From: Streptosporangium becharense
GTDB lineage: Bacteria > Actinomycetota > Actinomycetes > Streptosporangiales > Streptosporangiaceae
DNA length: 64,000 nucleotides
Reading direction: 5' to 3'
Assembly: GCF_014204985.1 (NCBI RefSeq)
Contig: NZ_JACHMP010000001.1
Location: 682,001 to 746,000, forward strand
This document shows, one piece after another, positions 42,852-52,213 of this stretch (position 1 is the stretch's first letter; each line of letters opens with the position of its first letter). Made by a program: the position numbers and the translations under genes. Under the pieces are notes generated by a model. It did no database searches, was not told the origin of the DNA, and saw only the letters and a list, made by a program, of their open reading frames with translations.

Positions 42852-44270
42852 ATGAGTGTTTACGCGGCGGTCGACCTGGGAGCGTCCAGCGGCCGGGTGA
42901 TGACGGCGCGGATCGACGGTGAGCGGATCGACCTGACCGAGGTGCACCGCTTCGCCAACCGTCCGGTCCGGGTCGGCGGCACCCTGCACTGGGACATCCT
43001 CGCCCTGTACCGGGGGGTGCTCGACGGGCTGCGCGAGGCGGGACCGGTCGACTCGATCGGCATCGACTCCTGGGCGGTCGACTACGGCCTGCTCGACGGC
43101 GCGGGGCGGCTCGTCGGCAACCCGGTGCACTACCGCGACGGGCGGACCGAGGGGGTCATGGAGCGGGCCGTCGCCGAACTGGGGGCCGACACGCTCTACC
43201 AGGTCGGCGGGCTGCAGTTCCTGCCGTTCAACACCGTCTACCAGCTCCTCGCCGAACCGAGCCTCGACCGGGCCGAGACGCTGCTGATGATCCCGGACCT
43301 GCTGACCCACTGGCTGACCGGTTCCGTCGGCGCCGAGGTCACCAACGCCTCCACCACCGGCCTCTACGACGTGCGGACCGGCGACTGGGCCCGGGGCCTG
43401 GCCGGGCGGCTGGGCCTGCCGGCCGGGATCCTGCCCGGTCTGCGGCACCCCGGCTCGCCCGCCGGGACGCTCCTGGCCGACGTCGCCGCGGAGACCGGGC
43501 TGCCCGCTTCCACCCCGGTCACCGCGGTCGCCTCGCACGACACCGCCTCCGCGGTGGTGGCCGTGCCCGCGAGCACCGGGAAGTTCGCCTACATCTCCTC
43601 CGGCACCTGGTCCCTCGTCGGGCTCGAACTCCCCGGGCCCGTCCTGACCGAGGAGAGCCGCCTGGCCAACTTCACCAACGAGGGCGGCCTCGACGGCACC
43701 ATCCGTTACCTGCGCAACGTGATGGGCCTGTGGATCCTGCAGGAGTGCATGCGCGCCTGGGGCGAGACCGACGTGGCGGGAATGCTCGACGCCGCCGCCC
43801 AGGTCCCGCCGTTCGAGACGGTGATCGACCCCGACGACCCGGCCTTCCTGCCGCCCGGTGACATGCCGGCCCGGATCGCCGCGTACTGCGAGCGCACCGG
43901 CCAGCGGCCCCCGCGGGACCGGGCACGGACCGTACGGTGCGTGCTGGAGAGCCTGGCGCTGGCCTACCGGCGCACGCTGCGCGACGCGGTGCGCCTCAGC
44001 GGCCAGGACGTGGAGGTCGTGCACGTGGTGGGCGGCGGGGCCCGCAACGAGCTGCTGTGCCGGATGACCGCCGACGCCACCGGCCTGCCGGTGGTCGCCG
44101 GGCCGGTGGAGGCGGCCGCCCTCGGCAACGCGCTCGTCCAGGCCCGCGCGCAGGGCGTGGTCTCCGACATCCGTGCCCTGGTACGGCAGAGCGAGCAGCC
44201 CGTCACCTACCTGCCCGAGGGCGGCCAGGAACCGTGGGCCCGCGCGCAGGAGCGGCTGGCCCCCCGCTGA
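42852..44270 (+). CDS. rhaB: L-rhamnulokinase
   Basis: A 472-residue FGGY-family sugar kinase of the RhaB branch. The phosphate-1 loop AAVDLGASSGRV opens the protein; IGIDSWAVDYGLLD, NASTTGLYDV and SHDTASAV line the sugar site. YISSGTWSLVGLE is the diagnostic rhamnulokinase segment and VVHVVGGGARNELLCRMTAD the adenosine motif. It phosphorylates L-rhamnulose at O1 with ATP to give the substrate of the aldolase. It lies 51 nt after the regulator gene and is probably cotranscribed with it, divergent from the rest of the pathway. Its ribosome site is weak (GAGTG). Confidence 0.93.
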   Translation: MSVYAAVDLGASSGRVMTARIDGERIDLTEVHRFANRPVRVGGTLHWDILALYRGVLDGLREAGPVDSIGIDSWAVDYGLLDGAGRLVGNPVHYRDGRTEGVMERAVAELGADTLYQVGGLQFLPFNTVYQLLAEPSLDRAETLLMIPDLLTHWLTGSVGAEVTNASTTGLYDVRTGDWARGLAGRLGLPAGILPGLRHPGSPAGTLLADVAAETGLPASTPVTAVASHDTASAVVAVPASTGKFAYISSGTWSLVGLELPGPVLTEESRLANFTNEGGLDGTIRYLRNVMGLWILQECMRAWGETDVAGMLDAAAQVPPFETVIDPDDPAFLPPGDMPARIAAYCERTGQRPPRDRARTVRCVLESLALAYRRTLRDAVRLSGQDVEVVHVVGGGARNELLCRMTADATGLPVVAGPVEAAALGNALVQARAQGVVSDIRALVRQSEQPVTYLPEGGQEPWARAQERLAPR

Positions 44271-44290
44271 CGGCGCCGGCCGAGGCGCCG
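44271..44290. terminator. Short hairpin at the rhaB stop
   Basis: CGGCGCC-GGCCGA-GGCGCCG, a 7-bp perfect stem starting with the first base after the rhaB stop codon. Confidence 0.55.
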
Positions 44291-44377
44291 TCGGCGGGCG
44301 CCCCGGAGCCGTGCCGCCTCCCGGGCGGAGGCCTCGGAGGCACCCCGGCCTCGCCGTTCCGGGAGGATTCCTCCACT

Positions 44378-44492
44378 GTTCCCGGAAAGCCTCCCGGCCT
44401 CACCGCCCCGTGACCGCCGTTCCCGGAAAGCCTCCCGGCCTCACCGCCCCGTGACCGCCGTTCCCGGAAAGCCTCCCGGCCTCACCGCCCCG
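44378..44492. repeat. 41-nt tandem repeat, 2.8 copies, overlapping a gene end
   Basis: Copies begin at 44378, 44419 and 44460 (each opening GTTCCCGGAAAGCC). The third, partial copy runs to 44492 and contains the stop codon of the minus-strand acetyltransferase gene (44482-44484), so the gene's terminus has been duplicated outward. Confidence 0.9.
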
Positions 44493-45030
44493 CGGCGGGG
44501 CGCCGGAGGCGGTAGAGCACGTGCCGCCGGAGCGGGCTGCCCTCGGCGACCTGCGGGTGGTCGAAGTCGTCGGCCGGGTCTCTGGTCATCCCCAGGCGTT
44601 CCATCACCGCCCGGGAGCGCAGGTTGCCCACCGCCGTCATGGAGATGATCTCCTCCTGCCCGGCGGGGCCGAAGCCGTGGTCGAGGGCGGCGCGGGCGGC
44701 CTCGGTCGCGTAGCCGTGGCCCCAGGCGGAGCGGGCCAGGCGCCAGCCGACTTCCAGCGCCGGGGTGAAGGGCGCCTCGAAGGTCTTCCACGCGAGGCCG
44801 GTGAAGCCGGCGAACTCCCCTGTCGCCCGCACCTCCAGCGCCCACCGGCTGTAGCCGTACCGGTCGAAGTCGGCCTCGAACTGGTCGACCAGCGCGTCGG
44901 ACTCGCTCCGGGTGAGCGGCGCGGGGAAGTACTCCATGACCTCGGGGTCGGCGTTCATGGCCGCGAAGGGCTCCAGGTCGTCCGGCCGCCATCTGCGCAG
45001 GACGAGCCGGTCGGTCGATATGGGTTCCAC
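44482..45030 (-). CDS. GNAT acetyltransferase, RimJ/RimL-like
   Basis: A 182-residue GNAT protein of the Acetyltransf_3 type. TDRLVLRRWRPDDLEPFAAMNADPEVMEYF is the characteristic start. WRLARSAWGHGYATEAARAAL contains the acetyl-CoA pyrophosphate loop (Q/R-x-x-G-x-A/G, here SAWGHGYA), and NLRSRAVMERLGM is the C-terminal helix that follows V-x-x-x-N. Such proteins acetylate protein N-termini, antibiotics or small amines; the acceptor is not predictable. Its 3' end lies in the 41-nt tandem repeat. No neighbours suggest a pathway. Confidence 0.88.
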   Translation of the reverse strand: MEPISTDRLVLRRWRPDDLEPFAAMNADPEVMEYFPAPLTRSESDALVDQFEADFDRYGYSRWALEVRATGEFAGFTGLAWKTFEAPFTPALEVGWRLARSAWGHGYATEAARAALDHGFGPAGQEEIISMTAVGNLRSRAVMERLGMTRDPADDFDHPQVAEGSPLRRHVLYRLRRPAAGR

Positions 45031-45635
45031 TGGACTCCCCCTGATGTTTCGGTCTTGTCGGCCGACCCGCGCCGGGCGGACTCACCGGCGGGGAGGCATG
45101 GGGAGTATAGGCCCGCCGCCGGTCGCGTCCCTCCCGCGGCGAACCTCCGCAAACCCCGGAAAGGCCGGGGAGACCCGTGGAAGCCCGCCGGAGTCCGCGG
45201 AAGCGAGGAGGCGGGGCGGCCCGGGGCGTGGGACGGTGTCGCTTCCCGGTCACGCCTGACACGCCGGAGACGGAGGAAGCGGAATAAGCACCGGCGGGCG
45301 TCGGTTAGAGTAAGCGTGCCGATGTGGTTTGTGTCCCCCGGGCCGCAAATTACCGCCTTCACGGAATACCGTTCGGCTGGAGCCGTGTTGTGCCTCTCGC
45401 CGAGGAGGCGACCGCCACATCGGCACCACAACGTCATGACGCCCCGCGAGCGCTCCGGCCTCGTGGGGTGTCTGCTTTTCCGGCCTCCCCGGACACCTTT
45501 CGTGGTTCCTCCGGCGGAGAGACCCGCTTTTGGAGGAGGGCTACAAACAGCCGGGCCGCTCTTGTACTGGTGCCCACAACCCTGGGCCGTCGGGCCACCA
45601 CCTAGTGTGGTGATCCCGTCTCATGAGGAGAGCCT
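45031..45635. other. 605-nt intergenic region between divergent genes
   Basis: No gene is supported. The half next to the acetyltransferase is GC-rich; from about 45280 the composition becomes more balanced. A hairpin CACCAC-CTAGT-GTGGTG at 45598-45614 lies 21 nt before the plsC start, close to its probable promoter and ribosome site. Confidence 0.6.
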
Positions 45636-46286
45636 GTGCTCTATCGCCTGACCAAGATCGTCAGCGCCCCGGTCCTGCACCTGCTCTGGCCGACCACGGT
45701 CACCGGGCACGAGCACGTCCCGACGACGGGTCCGGCCATCATGGCCTCCAACCACCTGTCGGTGGTCGACTCCACCTTCCTGCCGCTGGTGCTCCGGCGC
45801 CAGGTCCGTTTCGTCGCCAAGGCCGAGTACTTCACCGGCAATCCCGTCACCGCGATGTGGATGCGGGCCACCGGGCAGATCGCCATCGACCGGCAGAGCC
45901 CCACCGCCGCCCAGGACATGCTCGACACCGCCGCGCGGGTGCTGCGCGGCGGTGAGTTGTTCGGCATCTACCCCGAGGGCACCCGCTCCCCCGACGGCCG
46001 CCTGTACCGGGGAAAGGTCGGCGTCGCCTGGCTGGCCCTGGCCACCGGCGCGCCGGTGCTGCCGGTGGGGATGGTCGGCACCGACAAGGTGCTGCCGATC
46101 GGCACCTCGGTGCCCCGGCTGGGCCGGGTGCAGGTCCACATCGGCAAGCCGATGACCTTCACCGGCTCCGAGACCAGCGCGCGCGACCGGCGCCGGGTGA
46201 CCGACGAGATCATGGCGGCGATCCGGGACCTGTCCGGGCAGGAGTACGTGAGCAGCTACGCCCCCAGCCGCACCCAGGACAAATGA
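45636..46286 (+). CDS. plsC: 1-acyl-sn-glycerol-3-phosphate acyltransferase (PlsC family)
   Basis: A 216-residue membrane-associated acyltransferase. The catalytic H-x4-D motif is His40/Asp45 (NHLSVVDS). FVAKAEYF is block II and YPEGTRSPDG (Glu114) block III, which binds glycerol phosphate; VLPVGMVGTDKV is block IV. It adds the second acyl chain to lysophosphatidate in phospholipid synthesis. The GTG start has GAGGAG 5 nt upstream. Several PlsC paralogues are usual in actinobacteria, so substrate specificity may differ. The next gene encodes a penicillin-binding protein with its own probable -10 (TAGGCT near 46318). Confidence 0.88.
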   Translation: MLYRLTKIVSAPVLHLLWPTTVTGHEHVPTTGPAIMASNHLSVVDSTFLPLVLRRQVRFVAKAEYFTGNPVTAMWMRATGQIAIDRQSPTAAQDMLDTAARVLRGGELFGIYPEGTRSPDGRLYRGKVGVAWLALATGAPVLPVGMVGTDKVLPIGTSVPRLGRVQVHIGKPMTFTGSETSARDRRRVTDEIMAAIRDLSGQEYVSSYAPSRTQDK

Positions 46287-46359
46287 TCCTTTAGCCGGAT
46301 ACCCCGCTTCGATCGCGCTAGGCTGCGGCCTTTGGGCACGAAGAACTGGGGGTGATCCG

Positions 46360-47991
46360 GTGCCGCGAGGCAGAACGATCGCAGTCGGGACGGCGGCCGC
46401 GGTGCTGGTGGCGGGGGCCGCCGGTGGAGGCGCGTGGTGGTACCTGCACACCAGGGGCACCCCGCAGGAGACGGCCCAGCGGTTCGTCCAGGCGTGGCAA
46501 CGCGGCGACCTGGCCGCCATGCGCGCCGAGCTGGGCACGCCCGATCCGGCGTTCGCCGCGACGTACGACGGCATGCGCAAGGCCTTGGCGGTCGAGAGCA
46601 CCCGCGTCCGGCTCGACGGGGTGCGCGAGACCGGTGACGGCACCGGACGGGCCTCGTACACCGCCACGCTGAAGCTCAAGGACGTCGGCGAGTGGAGTTA
46701 CTCCGGCTCCGTCGACCTGTCGGTCGTCGACCGGCACTGGCGCGTCAGGTGGTCGCCCGCCGCCGTCCATCCCGACCTGACCGGCGGCACGTCGTTCGCG
46801 TTGAAGACCGAGTGGCCGAAGCGGGCCGGGATCACCGCGGCGGACGGCGAGCGCATCGACGGCGGTGACGTGGGCGGCTCGGTGCAGCAGATCGCCGGCT
46901 ATGTGGACAAGGCCACGAAGAAGGAGGCCGAGAAGCTCGGCCCGTCCTACCGGGCCGGTGACACGATCGGGAAGAGCGGGCTCCAGGCCGCCTTCCAGGG
47001 GCGTCTGGCCGGCATCCCCACCACCCGGATCCAGCTGGTCGGCCCGGACAAGAAGATCGTCAAGACCGTCGGCGAGATCGAGGGCGCCGACGGCGAGGAA
47101 CTGCGGACCACCCTGGAGCTGAAGGTCCAGCGAGCCGGTGTCTCGGCGATCCGCGACCTGAAGAAGGCCGCCGCGCTGGTGGCGATCCGCCCCTCGACCG
47201 GCGAGATCCTCGCGGTGGTCAACAACCGGGGCGGTTTCGACCGGGCATTGAACGGCAACTACCCGCCCGGCTCGACCCTGAAGGCGGTCACCGCCGTGGG
47301 ACTGCTCGTGGAGGGCATGTCCCCCGACGACCGGGTCACCTGCCCCAAGAACGTCACGGTCGGCGGCCTGCCCATCCGCAACTCCGACCACGCCGCCTAC
47401 GGGGAGGTGTCGTTCTCCGACTCCTTCGCCCACTCCTGCAACACCACCTTCGCCCCGCTCGCCGAGCGGCGGCTGGGGGCCGACAAGCTGCTGCGCACCG
47501 CCGAGCTGTTCGGCTTCAACCAGCCGCTCGACATCGGCGTCCCGGCCGCCGAAGGCAGTTTCCCCCGGGCGCAGAGCGACGCGGAACTGGCCGCGGAGTC
47601 GTTCGGCCAGGGCCGGGTCACCGCCAGCCCGCTGGTGATGGCCTCGGTCGCCGCCGCCCTCGCCGACGGCACCTGGCGCCCGCCGACGCTGGTCACCTCG
47701 ATCAAGCAGAAGGCGGAGCCGAAACCGCTCCCCGAGGGCGTCACGCCGCAGATCCACCGGATGATGTCCGCGGTGGTCACCAGGGGCACGGCCAAGAAGG
47801 CGAACCTGCCGCCGGGCACCCGGGGCAAGACCGGCACCGCCGAGTTCGGCCCACAGGACGACCTGAAGACCCACGCGTGGTTCATGGGTTTCCGTGACGA
47901 CGTGGCCTTCGCGGTGATCGTCGAGGAGGGTTCCGGCGGCGGCGCGGTCGCCGCCCCGGTGGCCGCCGACTTCCTCCGTGCCCTCGGATGA
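46360..47991 (+). CDS. Penicillin-binding protein with MecA_N (NTF2-like) domain
   Basis: A 543-residue class B transpeptidase. Residues 7-30 are a membrane anchor. Residues about 33-145 match the NTF2-like MecA_N domain (TPQETAQRFVQAWQRGDLAAM, W-x-V-R/W-S-P-x-x-x-H-P), and residues about 150-250 form the dimerisation region. The transpeptidase has S305-T-L-K308, S359-C-N361 and K490-T-G492. It cross-links peptidoglycan on the outer face. MecA_N-type proteins in actinobacteria are often intrinsic and of low beta-lactam affinity. The GTG start has a GGGGGTGA site. No partner rodA/ftsW gene is adjacent. Confidence 0.9.
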   Translation: MPRGRTIAVGTAAAVLVAGAAGGGAWWYLHTRGTPQETAQRFVQAWQRGDLAAMRAELGTPDPAFAATYDGMRKALAVESTRVRLDGVRETGDGTGRASYTATLKLKDVGEWSYSGSVDLSVVDRHWRVRWSPAAVHPDLTGGTSFALKTEWPKRAGITAADGERIDGGDVGGSVQQIAGYVDKATKKEAEKLGPSYRAGDTIGKSGLQAAFQGRLAGIPTTRIQLVGPDKKIVKTVGEIEGADGEELRTTLELKVQRAGVSAIRDLKKAAALVAIRPSTGEILAVVNNRGGFDRALNGNYPPGSTLKAVTAVGLLVEGMSPDDRVTCPKNVTVGGLPIRNSDHAAYGEVSFSDSFAHSCNTTFAPLAERRLGADKLLRTAELFGFNQPLDIGVPAAEGSFPRAQSDAELAAESFGQGRVTASPLVMASVAAALADGTWRPPTLVTSIKQKAEPKPLPEGVTPQIHRMMSAVVTRGTAKKANLPPGTRGKTGTAEFGPQDDLKTHAWFMGFRDDVAFAVIVEEGSGGGAVAAPVAADFLRALG

Positions 47992-47992
47992 C

Positions 47993-48054
47993 CGGCCCGT
48001 GCCCGGTGGGTGCGGCCGGAGGAGCGGCCCGTGCCCGGCGGGTGCGGCCGGAGG
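47993..48054. repeat. 30-nt direct repeat between convergent genes
   Basis: Copies at 47993-48022 and 48025-48054 differ at one base. They fill the whole space between the PBP stop and the stop of the DUF3040 gene. Confidence 0.9.
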
Positions 48055-48348
48055 TCAGAACGGGAGCGCCGCCACCGTCTCGTGCCGCAGGACCAGCACG
48101 AAGAGCGTGGCGATCAACACCGCGATCAGCAGCCAGCTGAACACGATGATGACCGTCGAGCGGCGGAGGGCTCCCATGGCCCTGCCCCTGACGGGCGGCC
48201 TTCTGTCCGCACGCCTGCGGCGGCCGTTCTCCGTGCGCCGGACGCGCTCGTTGAACGACTCCAGCCGCGCGGCGAGTCGCGGATCCTCATCGATGAGGTG
48301 GCGCTCGATCTGGAGCAGCATCCGCTCCTCGTCCTGCGACCAGGCCAT
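48055..48348 (-). CDS. DUF3040 small membrane protein
   Basis: A 97-residue protein: an N-terminal helix LSQDEERMLLQIERHLIDEDPRLAARL-like (here starting AWSQDEER), a basic Arg-rich stretch, and one transmembrane helix (STVIIVFSWLLIAVLIATLFVLV). This is the DUF3040 layout, found throughout actinobacteria and often near cell-division genes; function unknown. GGAGG lies 6 nt before the ATG. It converges on the penicillin-binding protein gene across a duplicated spacer. Confidence 0.85.
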   Translation of the reverse strand: MAWSQDEERMLLQIERHLIDEDPRLAARLESFNERVRRTENGRRRRADRRPPVRGRAMGALRRSTVIIVFSWLLIAVLIATLFVLVLRHETVAALPF

Positions 48349-48821
48349 GCAACACCTCCCCGGAACGCAAGCCGTGTGCCGACGTTCTGCCCAATCGTGA
48401 AGATCGTTATCCGTTCCGAGGGCTGCGATTTACCTCTTCTTTCCGTCGGCGCCGTCGGCATGTCCGATCATGCGTTTCCCAGGTCACCGGATGGGTGACG
48501 CCGCGCCCGGCGCTGGCTTACGGCCTTTCACGACGATCTCGACATTCCCGTCTCTTCACCTTCATCACACATGTCACATCATTGGCCCCGCAATCGCCCG
48601 CTCTCCCGCCGGTTCCGACCACGACCCGGGTTGCGCGGCACCACGCCGGGGAGGGGGACAATGACCGATGAGCTTGTCGATCGAGCGGGCGGTCGTCCTC
48701 CGCCGTGACGCGGAGACCGGGCGGCGCACCCGCGATCGGCGGGACACCCGGCCCCCGCAGGCGTGCGATCATGACCGGACGCCCGGCGCGGACCCCGGCC
48801 GCCCGATCATGGAGTGAGACG
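48349..48821. other. 473-nt divergent intergenic region
   Basis: No gene is supported. The middle (48400-48600) is less GC-rich than the flanks and should hold the promoters of the DUF3040 and tricorn protease genes. No clear operator was recognised. Confidence 0.55.
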
Positions 48822-51800
48822 ATGCCCGCCTATCTGCGATTCCCGACGATCCTCGACGACGAGGTCGTCTTCGCCGCCGAGGACGACCTGTGGATGGTCC
48901 CCGCCGGCGGCGGGCGGGCCTTCCGGCTGACCGCCGGCGTGGCGGAGGCCGGGTACCCGCGTTTCTCCCCACGCGGCGACCTGATCGCCTTCGTCGGCGG
49001 CGAGGAGGGCCCGGAGGAGGTCTACGTGATGCCCGCCGACGGCGGCGCGGCCCGGCGGGTCACCTACCACGGGGCTCGTTCCGTCGTCGCCGGCTGGGAC
49101 CCTGCCGGCGCGATCGTCTACGCCAGTGACGAGGGGCAGCCCTTCACCGGCCAGAAATGGCTGCACCGGGTCGAACCGGACGGCGTACCCGAACGCCTGC
49201 CGTACGGCCCGGCCAACTCCGTCTCCTACGGCCCCAGGATCGTGCTGGGCCGCAACACCGCCGACCCCGCGCGGTGGAAGCGCTACCGGGGCGGCACCGT
49301 GGGCGACCTGTGGATCCAGGACCGGGACGGCGAGCGGTTCCAGCGGCTGATCTCCCTGCCCGGCAACCTGGCCTCGCCCTGCTGGGCCGGGGAACGGATC
49401 CACTTCATCTCCGACCACGAGGGCGTCGGCAACGTCTACTCCTGCACCGCGGACGGCGGCGACCTGCGCAGGCACTCCGACCATGCCGACTTCTACGCCC
49501 GCAACCTGTCCGGCGACGGCCGCAGGCTGGTCTACCACGCCGGAGCGGCCCTCTACCTGGTCGAGGACGGCGAGTCACACCGGATCGACGTGCGGCTGCG
49601 CAGTTCCCGCACCCAGCGCAACCGCCGCTTCGCCCCCGCCGAGGAGTTCCTCGACGGCGCCACGCTCAGCCCCGACGGCAGCGCTCTGGCCGTCACCACC
49701 CACGGCAAGGCGTTCTCCTTCGCCGCCTGGGAGGGGCCCGTACGCCAGCACGGAGCCCCCTACGGCGTGCGGTACCGGATGCTGACCTGGCTCAACGACG
49801 GCGAGCGGCTCGTCGCGGCGGCGAGCGACGACGGCGACCGCGAGGTCCTGGTGATCCTCACCGCCGACGGGAGCACCGAACCGGTCCGCCTCGACCACCT
49901 CGACACCGGGCGTGTGACCGCGCTGGAGGTCTCCCCGGTGGCCGACCTGATCGCGGTGGCCAACCACCGCAACGAGCTCATCCTGGTCGACCTGCGCGCG
50001 GACGCCCCGGCGGGAGAGGACGGGCGGGAGGGCGGGCCCACCGCCGCGCGGGGCACCGTGGCCGACGTCAGCGGGTTCGGCGCGATCGAGGACCTCGCCT
50101 GGTCGCCCGACGGCCGCTGGCTCGCCTACGCCTGCCCCGTCACCGCGCAGACGACGGCGGTCAAGCTGTGCCGGGCCGAGACCGGCGAGACGTTCCCCGC
50201 CACCCGGCCGGTGCTGTGGGACGGTCGCCCCGCGTTCGACCCCGCCGGCGACTACCTCTACTTCATCGGCCGCCGTGTGTTCAACCCGGTCTATGACGAG
50301 CTCCAGTTCGACCTCGGCTTCCCGCTCGGCTCCCGGCCCTACGCGGTCGCGCTCCGCGCCGACGTCCGCTCGCCCTTCGTCCCCCTGCCCCGGCCGCTCA
50401 AGGGCGACGAGGACGACGAGGACGACGAGGACACCGGCGGCGGGGAGGACGGCGAGGACGGCGGCCCGCGCGAGGTGGTCGTCGACCCGGACGGCATCTG
50501 CGACCGGATCGTCGCCTTCCCCGTCCCCGAGGGCCGCTACGACGGCATCGCCGGGATCAAGGGCAAGGCCGTCTACCTGTCCTTCCCCGTCGAGGGCGGC
50601 CTGGGCGACGACTACGCCGACTCCTCCGACGGCACACTGCACGTCTACGACTTCGCCAAGCAGAAACAGGAGACCCTGGTCGGCGACGTCTCGGAGTTCC
50701 GGCTCGGCCGGGACGGGACGACCCTGCTCTACCAGGCCGACCGGCGGCTGCGGGTGATCAAGGCGGGCGAGGAGCCCGAGGACGACGACGCGCCGGGCCG
50801 CGCGAGCGGATGGGTGGACCTGTCGCGGGTGAAGGTGTCGATCCGCCCCGAGGCGGAGTGGCGGCAGATGTTCCGGGAGGCGTGGCGGCTCCAGCGGGAG
50901 CACTTCTGGACCGAGGACATGGCCGGGATCGACTGGGAGGGCGTCTACCGGCGGTACCTGCCGCTGGTGGACCGGGTGACCACCCGGGGAGAGTTCTCCG
51001 ACCTGCTGTGGGAGCTGCTCGGCGAGCTCGGCACCTCCCACGCCTACGAGAGCGGCGGCGCCTACCGGCCCCGGCCCGACTACCGGCAGGGCAAGCTCGG
51101 CGTCGACTGGGCCTACGAGGACGGCGTCTACCGGATCGCCCGGATCGTCGGCGGCGACCGGTGGGACCCGGAGGCGACCTCCCCGCTCAACCGCCTCGGG
51201 GTGGACGTACGGCCGGGTGACGCGGTGCTGGCCGTCAACGGGCAGCCGGTCGGGCGGGACGCGAGCCCGGACGAGCGGCTGGTCAACCAGGCCGACCAGG
51301 AGGTCGAGCTCACGCTCATGCGCGGTGACGTCAGGCGGACCGTCATCGTCGGAGCCGTCGGCGACGAGCAGCCGGCCCGCTACCGCGACTGGGTGGAGGC
51401 CAACCGGGCCCGCTGCCACGAGCGCAGCGGCGGCCGGATCGGCTACCTGCACGTCCCCGACATGGGACCGGAGGGCTACGCCGAGTTCCACCGCGGCTTC
51501 CTGACCGAGTACGACCGCGAGGCGCTGGTGGTCGACGTCCGCTTCAACGGCGGCGGCCACGTCTCGGCACTGCTGCTGCAGAAGCTCTCCCGGCGCCGCC
51601 TGGGCTACGACTTCCCCCGGTGGGGCGTGCCCGAGCCCTACCCCGACGAGTCGCCGCGCGGCCCCATGGTGGCGATCACCAACGAGTGGGCGGGCTCCGA
51701 CGGCGACATCTTCAGCCACACCTTCAAGCTGCTCGGGCTGGGCCCGCTGATCGGCAAACGCACCTGGGGCGGCGTGATCGGCGTCTGGCCCCGGCACCGG

Positions 51801-52076
51801 CTGGCGGACGGCACGGTCACCACCCAGCCGGAGTTCTCCTTCGCCTTCGACGACGTGGGCTGGCGGGTGGAGAACTACGGCACCGATCCCGACATCGAGG
51901 TCGACATCACCCCGCAGGACTACGCCAAGGGCGTCGACACCCAGTTGGAGAGGGCGATCGAGGTCGCCCTGGAGCGGCTGGACACGCATCCGCCCCACAC
52001 GCCCAACCCGGCCGCGAGGCCCCGGCTCACGGTGCCGCGCCTGCCGCCCCGGGGAGGGAGGGCTCCCGCCCTGTGA
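48822..52076 (+). CDS. Tricorn-type protease
   Basis: A 1084-residue S41-class peptidase. The first 650 residues are two beta-propeller regions with repeated D-G-x-x-x-x-Y strands and WSPDGRWLAY motifs, interrupted by an acidic insert (about residues 528-550, runs of D and E). Then come the C1 domain, a PDZ domain (about 765-850) and the catalytic domain. The active-site set is His740 (GTSHAYE), Ser959 (AGSDGD) and Glu1017 (VENYG), at positions nearly equal to archaeal tricorn. It degrades peptides left by the proteasome or Clp, in the cytoplasm. GGAG lies 7 nt before the ATG at 48822. No signal peptide. Confidence 0.92.
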   Translation: MPAYLRFPTILDDEVVFAAEDDLWMVPAGGGRAFRLTAGVAEAGYPRFSPRGDLIAFVGGEEGPEEVYVMPADGGAARRVTYHGARSVVAGWDPAGAIVYASDEGQPFTGQKWLHRVEPDGVPERLPYGPANSVSYGPRIVLGRNTADPARWKRYRGGTVGDLWIQDRDGERFQRLISLPGNLASPCWAGERIHFISDHEGVGNVYSCTADGGDLRRHSDHADFYARNLSGDGRRLVYHAGAALYLVEDGESHRIDVRLRSSRTQRNRRFAPAEEFLDGATLSPDGSALAVTTHGKAFSFAAWEGPVRQHGAPYGVRYRMLTWLNDGERLVAAASDDGDREVLVILTADGSTEPVRLDHLDTGRVTALEVSPVADLIAVANHRNELILVDLRADAPAGEDGREGGPTAARGTVADVSGFGAIEDLAWSPDGRWLAYACPVTAQTTAVKLCRAETGETFPATRPVLWDGRPAFDPAGDYLYFIGRRVFNPVYDELQFDLGFPLGSRPYAVALRADVRSPFVPLPRPLKGDEDDEDDEDTGGGEDGEDGGPREVVVDPDGICDRIVAFPVPEGRYDGIAGIKGKAVYLSFPVEGGLGDDYADSSDGTLHVYDFAKQKQETLVGDVSEFRLGRDGTTLLYQADRRLRVIKAGEEPEDDDAPGRASGWVDLSRVKVSIRPEAEWRQMFREAWRLQREHFWTEDMAGIDWEGVYRRYLPLVDRVTTRGEFSDLLWELLGELGTSHAYESGGAYRPRPDYRQGKLGVDWAYEDGVYRIARIVGGDRWDPEATSPLNRLGVDVRPGDAVLAVNGQPVGRDASPDERLVNQADQEVELTLMRGDVRRTVIVGAVGDEQPARYRDWVEANRARCHERSGGRIGYLHVPDMGPEGYAEFHRGFLTEYDREALVVDVRFNGGGHVSALLLQKLSRRRLGYDFPRWGVPEPYPDESPRGPMVAITNEWAGSDGDIFSHTFKLLGLGPLIGKRTWGGVIGVWPRHRLADGTVTTQPEFSFAFDDVGWRVENYGTDPDIEVDITPQDYAKGVDTQLERAIEVALERLDTHPPHTPNPAARPRLTVPRLPPRGGRAPAL

Positions 52077-52213
52077 CGGCGGGCGGCGGGCGGCGGCGAG
52101 CGACGGGGGCGGCGGGCGGGCACGCGGGCGGGGCGCCGGTGCGGGACGGCCCGGTGCCCCGGCCCGATGACGGTCGCGGCGCGCTCCCGATCCGGCCGGG
52201 CGTGCCGGACGTC

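Noticed and set aside
44378..44492. CRISPR-like direct repeats
   Set aside because: The copies are directly adjacent with no unique spacers and no cas genes nearby; it is a tandem repeat.
45320..45650. Short plus-strand open frame before plsC
   Set aside because: No ribosome site, unusual residue content (Arg, Pro and His runs) and overlap with the plsC start.
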